Source of the DNA: an uncultured Lachnospiraceae bacterium
GTDB taxonomy: Bacteria > Bacillota > Clostridia > Lachnospirales > Lachnospiraceae
Direction: 5' to 3'
NCBI GenBank assembly: GCA_948794795.1
Contig: CAQGLR010000063.1
Location: forward strand, 1 to 15,064
Length of the DNA: 15,064 bases
The notes under the pieces: generated by a model
Database searches by the model: none
What the model was told of the DNA's origin: nothing
The model's input: only the letters and a program-made list of their open reading frames with translations
Program-made: the position numbers and the translations under genes
Shown: positions 13,317 through 15,064 of the stretch, piece by piece
Layout: each line of letters begins with the position of its first letter
Position numbering within the stretch: position 1 is the stretch's first letter

Positions 13317-13321
13317 CCCAT

Positions 13322-13349
13322 TTTATAATACTAACACATTATTTGTCAA
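13322..13349 (-). promoter_or_regulatory. Promoter of the T-box/ileS transcript
   Basis: On the minus strand TTGACA (plus 13344-13349), 16-base spacer, TATAAA (plus 13322-13327). The transcript would begin near 13315, just ahead of Stem I. Confidence 0.75.
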
Positions 13350-13372
13350 GACAAAAATACATAAATTTTCTT

Positions 13373-13402
13373 TATCTGGAAACGGCATGCCGTTTCCAGA
13401 TA
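13373..13402. repeat. Perfect 30-base palindrome upstream of the ileS promoter
   Basis: TATCTGGAAACGGCA is followed directly by its exact inverse TGCCGTTTCCAGATA. It lies 23 bases upstream of the ileS -35 box. No T-run follows on the minus strand (AAAGAAAATTT), so it is not a textbook terminator for the amidohydrolase gene. It could be a regulator site, a cruciform or a stable RNA hairpin. Confidence 0.85.
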
Positions 13403-13473
13403 CATATTTTCCACCCAGCGGCACGCTTCTGTTATAATACCAGGTTCATTGTTTTACAAAAATACATTTAAAA

Positions 13474-13590
13474 TAAACTGGATTTAATAATACGGCTCTT
13501 ATGTTACCAGGGGTTTAGAACCTGCGTTATATATCCATCTTTCTGCACAATATAACAATAATAAAAAATTATATTATCAAATCCAGTTAT
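13474..13590 (-). terminator. Possible long-loop hairpin ending the amidohydrolase transcript
   Basis: A 19-base inverted repeat with three imperfect positions (16 of 19 exact) joins the last codons and stop of the amidohydrolase gene (plus 13572-13590, core AAATCCAGTT) to plus 13474-13492 (core AACTGGATTT). On the minus strand the second arm runs into TTTATTTTAAATG. The loop is about 80 bases, which is long for a terminator. The rest of the gap to 13403 holds no gene that I can see. Confidence 0.4.
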
Positions 13591-14782
13591 CCGCCTTCCG
13601 TACCCCTTTATTAAAACTGTATACAATTTCCCCATCTATAATTGTGTAAAGGGTTCTTGTGAAAACTTCCATAGGGTTCCCTGAAAATACTGCAATATCT
13701 GCATCTTTCCCCTCTTCTAGTGAACCTGTACGTTCTTCCACCCCGCATATTTGTGCTGCATTTATAGTAACGGCTTTAAGCCCGCCTTCCATAGAAAGCC
13801 CATGTTTTACACAAAGCCCTGCACAAATAGGAAGGTATTGTACAAGTGAAACTGGATGGTCTGTCATTATAGCTGTTTTAATTCCTGCCTTTTCCAATAT
13901 TCCAGCCGTTTTAAAATTCATATTTTTAACTTCAATTTTAGAACGTGCTGCAAATCCAGGACCCGAAATTACAGGGAATCCAGATTCTGCTATCTCACCA
14001 GCAACAAGATGTCCCTCTGTACAATGGTCTAAAGTCATATTAAGGTTAAATTCTTTTGCAATACTTACAGCAGTAAGTATATCATCTGCCCTGTGTACAT
14101 GTGCCTTTAATGGAATTTTCCTGTTAAGTACTGGAAGCCAGCATTCCATCCTGAAATCCTCTTCCTCTGTACCAATAGCACCCTTCTCTTTCTTCTCTTT
14201 ATAACAGCACGCTTTCCACAATTCTTCACGTAGCAGCCCTGCTATAGCCATCCTGCTATATGGCATTTTACCTTTATCTCCATAATTCATCTTAGGATTT
14301 TCACCAAATGCCACTTTCATTGCTGCAGGTGCTTTAACAACCATCTGTCTTGCACACCTGCCATAAACCTTTAAAAAAACTGCCTGGCCTCCTACTATAT
14401 TAGAACTGCCTGGTCCTGTCATTAAAGAAGTTATGCCTGCAGAAACTGCATCATGGAATGCAGGGTCCATAGGGTTAACAGCATCTGCTGCACGCAAAAA
14501 CGGAGTTAATGGTGATGTAATCTCATTGCAGTCGTCACCTGCTATCCCCCACTTCTCTTCTGTAATCCCCACATGGCAGTGGGCATCAATAAGCCCTGGC
14601 ATAACCCATGCACCCTCTACATCAAGGACTGGCTGTTTCTCATGTTCCTGGCTTTCACATAACCATCCTGGAAGCTCCTGCATATCACCAACAGCAGAAA
14701 TCTTACTGCCATCCGCATACACAAACCCATTTTCATATGTTTTTTCTGCCATAGTGATAATCTTTCCATTAATTAACAGCAT
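13577..14782 (-). CDS. Metal-dependent amidohydrolase, imidazolonepropionase-like
   Basis: A 401-residue cytosolic enzyme of the amidohydrolase superfamily, which hydrolyses C-N or similar bonds with one or two metal ions in a TIM barrel. A small beta domain opens the protein (MLLINGKIITM), and the barrel begins with VMPGLIDAHCHVG, where His68 and His70 form the HxH metal site. Further ligands are likely His228 or His230 (KAHVHRADD), His253 or His258 (LDHCTEGH) and Asp308 (MTDHP). The C-terminal GSLEEGKDADIAVFSGNP closing motif is typical. Relatives are usually annotated imidazolonepropionase-like or simply amidohydrolase; hut neighbours are absent, so a histidine-pathway role is not supported. 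I chose ATG 14782 because GAAGAAGG lies ahead of it and the protein then begins like its family; a TTG at 14848 would add 22 unlikely residues. It seems to be a single-gene unit. Confidence 0.9.
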   Translation of the reverse strand: MLLINGKIITMAEKTYENGFVYADGSKISAVGDMQELPGWLCESQEHEKQPVLDVEGAWVMPGLIDAHCHVGITEEKWGIAGDDCNEITSPLTPFLRAADAVNPMDPAFHDAVSAGITSLMTGPGSSNIVGGQAVFLKVYGRCARQMVVKAPAAMKVAFGENPKMNYGDKGKMPYSRMAIAGLLREELWKACCYKEKKEKGAIGTEEEDFRMECWLPVLNRKIPLKAHVHRADDILTAVSIAKEFNLNMTLDHCTEGHLVAGEIAESGFPVISGPGFAARSKIEVKNMNFKTAGILEKAGIKTAIMTDHPVSLVQYLPICAGLCVKHGLSMEGGLKAVTINAAQICGVEERTGSLEEGKDADIAVFSGNPMEVFTRTLYTIIDGEIVYSFNKGVRKADNWI

Positions 14783-14911
14783 AAAATAAATACCTTCTTC
14801 CTTGTTACCAATAATAACAGTATTTTCCTGTTTATTATTTTTACACAAATTTCCAGCATTTATACAGTTATGCCATGTAATTCTTTTCTAATTTTTATAA
14901 TTATCATACTA

Positions 14912-14940
14912 TTGACAAAATAATAAAATTTTTATATGAA
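14912..14940 (+). promoter_or_regulatory. Weak candidate rightward promoter
   Basis: TTGACA (14912-14917), 17-base spacer, TATGAA (14935-14940). The -35 is perfect but the -10 matches only four of six bases in very AT-rich DNA, and no gene follows within the window. Confidence 0.3.
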
Positions 14941-15009
14941 AATCTTTTAATATAAAACTGCATTAATTACTTTGCTTATAGTATAGAACTAATATGGTAT
15001 TTATTACTT

Positions 15010-15064
15010 GTGAACTACCCATTGTCTAAAGCCAATGGGCTTCCTGCTTCCTAGACCTCGTAAC
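15010..15064 (-). mobile_element. Terminal hairpin resembling the end of an IS200/IS605-type (TnpB) element, cut by the window edge
   Basis: GTGAACTACCC begins at 15010, followed by the hairpin CCCATTG (15018-15024) / CAATGGG (15033-15039) with the loop TCTAAAGC, then GCTTCCTGCTTC. On the minus strand this reads GAAGCAGGAAGCCCATTGG and ends in TAGTTCAC. From memory, this pattern closes the right end of many Firmicutes IS200/IS605-group elements, after tnpB. If so, the element extends rightward out of the window with its gene on the minus strand. Whether tnpB is present cannot be seen. Confidence 0.6.

Noticed and set aside
13035..13328. Rightward open frames opposite the ileS leader
   Set aside because: They lie antisense to the T-box structure, and nothing in their translations looks like a protein.
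13505..13525. GGTTCTAAACCCC on the minus strand, recalling a tRNA T-arm or a preQ1 riboswitch
   Set aside because: No acceptor, D or anticodon arms surround it, and the AAAAACTAA tail of preQ1 RNAs is missing.

Overview
The window is low-GC DNA from a Gram-positive anaerobe. The Shine-Dalgarno sequences are strong (GGAGG), ileS has a T-box leader, the lipoprotein and secreted proteins are of Firmicutes type, and the gene content looks like Clostridia, most likely Lachnospiraceae. That assignment is inference from style and content; no rRNA or other marker gene is present.

Layout. Positions 1-582 hold repeat copy A and AT-rich non-coding DNA. A small secreted DUF2680-like protein with a Gly/Tyr-rich tail (583-1095, +) and an unrecognised cytosolic protein (1386-2120, +) follow. 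Next come a dense run of hairpins and repeat copy B, then two leftward genes: a wall- or membrane-anchored surface protein (2468-3328) and dUTPase (3436-3870). Repeat copy C separates these from a rightward pair, a sugar-type solute-binding lipoprotein (4344-5582) and a methyl-accepting chemotaxis protein (5696-7282), with a good promoter and a candidate operator in front. No permease or ATPase gene accompanies them, so the pair may be a chemosensory unit. A bidirectional terminator then faces the leftward, probably translationally coupled Nudix hydrolase and MIF-family genes (8239 to 7390). Repeat copy D, an aldo/keto reductase (8486-9463, -) and repeat copy E follow. The rest is a divergent type-2-like isoleucyl-tRNA synthetase (9880-13005, -) with an Ile-specific T-box leader, a metal-dependent amidohydrolase (13577-14782, -), and at the right edge a hairpin end resembling an IS200/IS605-type element.

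The most striking content is non-coding. Five copies of a palindromic, modular repeat family lie between genes (A 90-259, B 2351-2434, C 3958-4243, D 8271-8421, E 9552-9802). All share a core whose halves pair with each other. Three copies (A, C, E) carry an extra internal hairpin module; B and D lack it at what looks like the same junction. The module stems change between copies while staying paired. C and E end in about 22-bp terminal inverted repeats, and E is flanked by a perfect 9-bp direct repeat, so it looks like a non-autonomous mobile element (MITE). I do not recognise the family.

Most protein calls are routine housekeeping or accessory functions. Unusual points in the proteins are the HHGT version of the class I HIGH motif in IleRS, the divergent signalling tip of the chemoreceptor, and the orphan binding-protein/chemoreceptor pairing.
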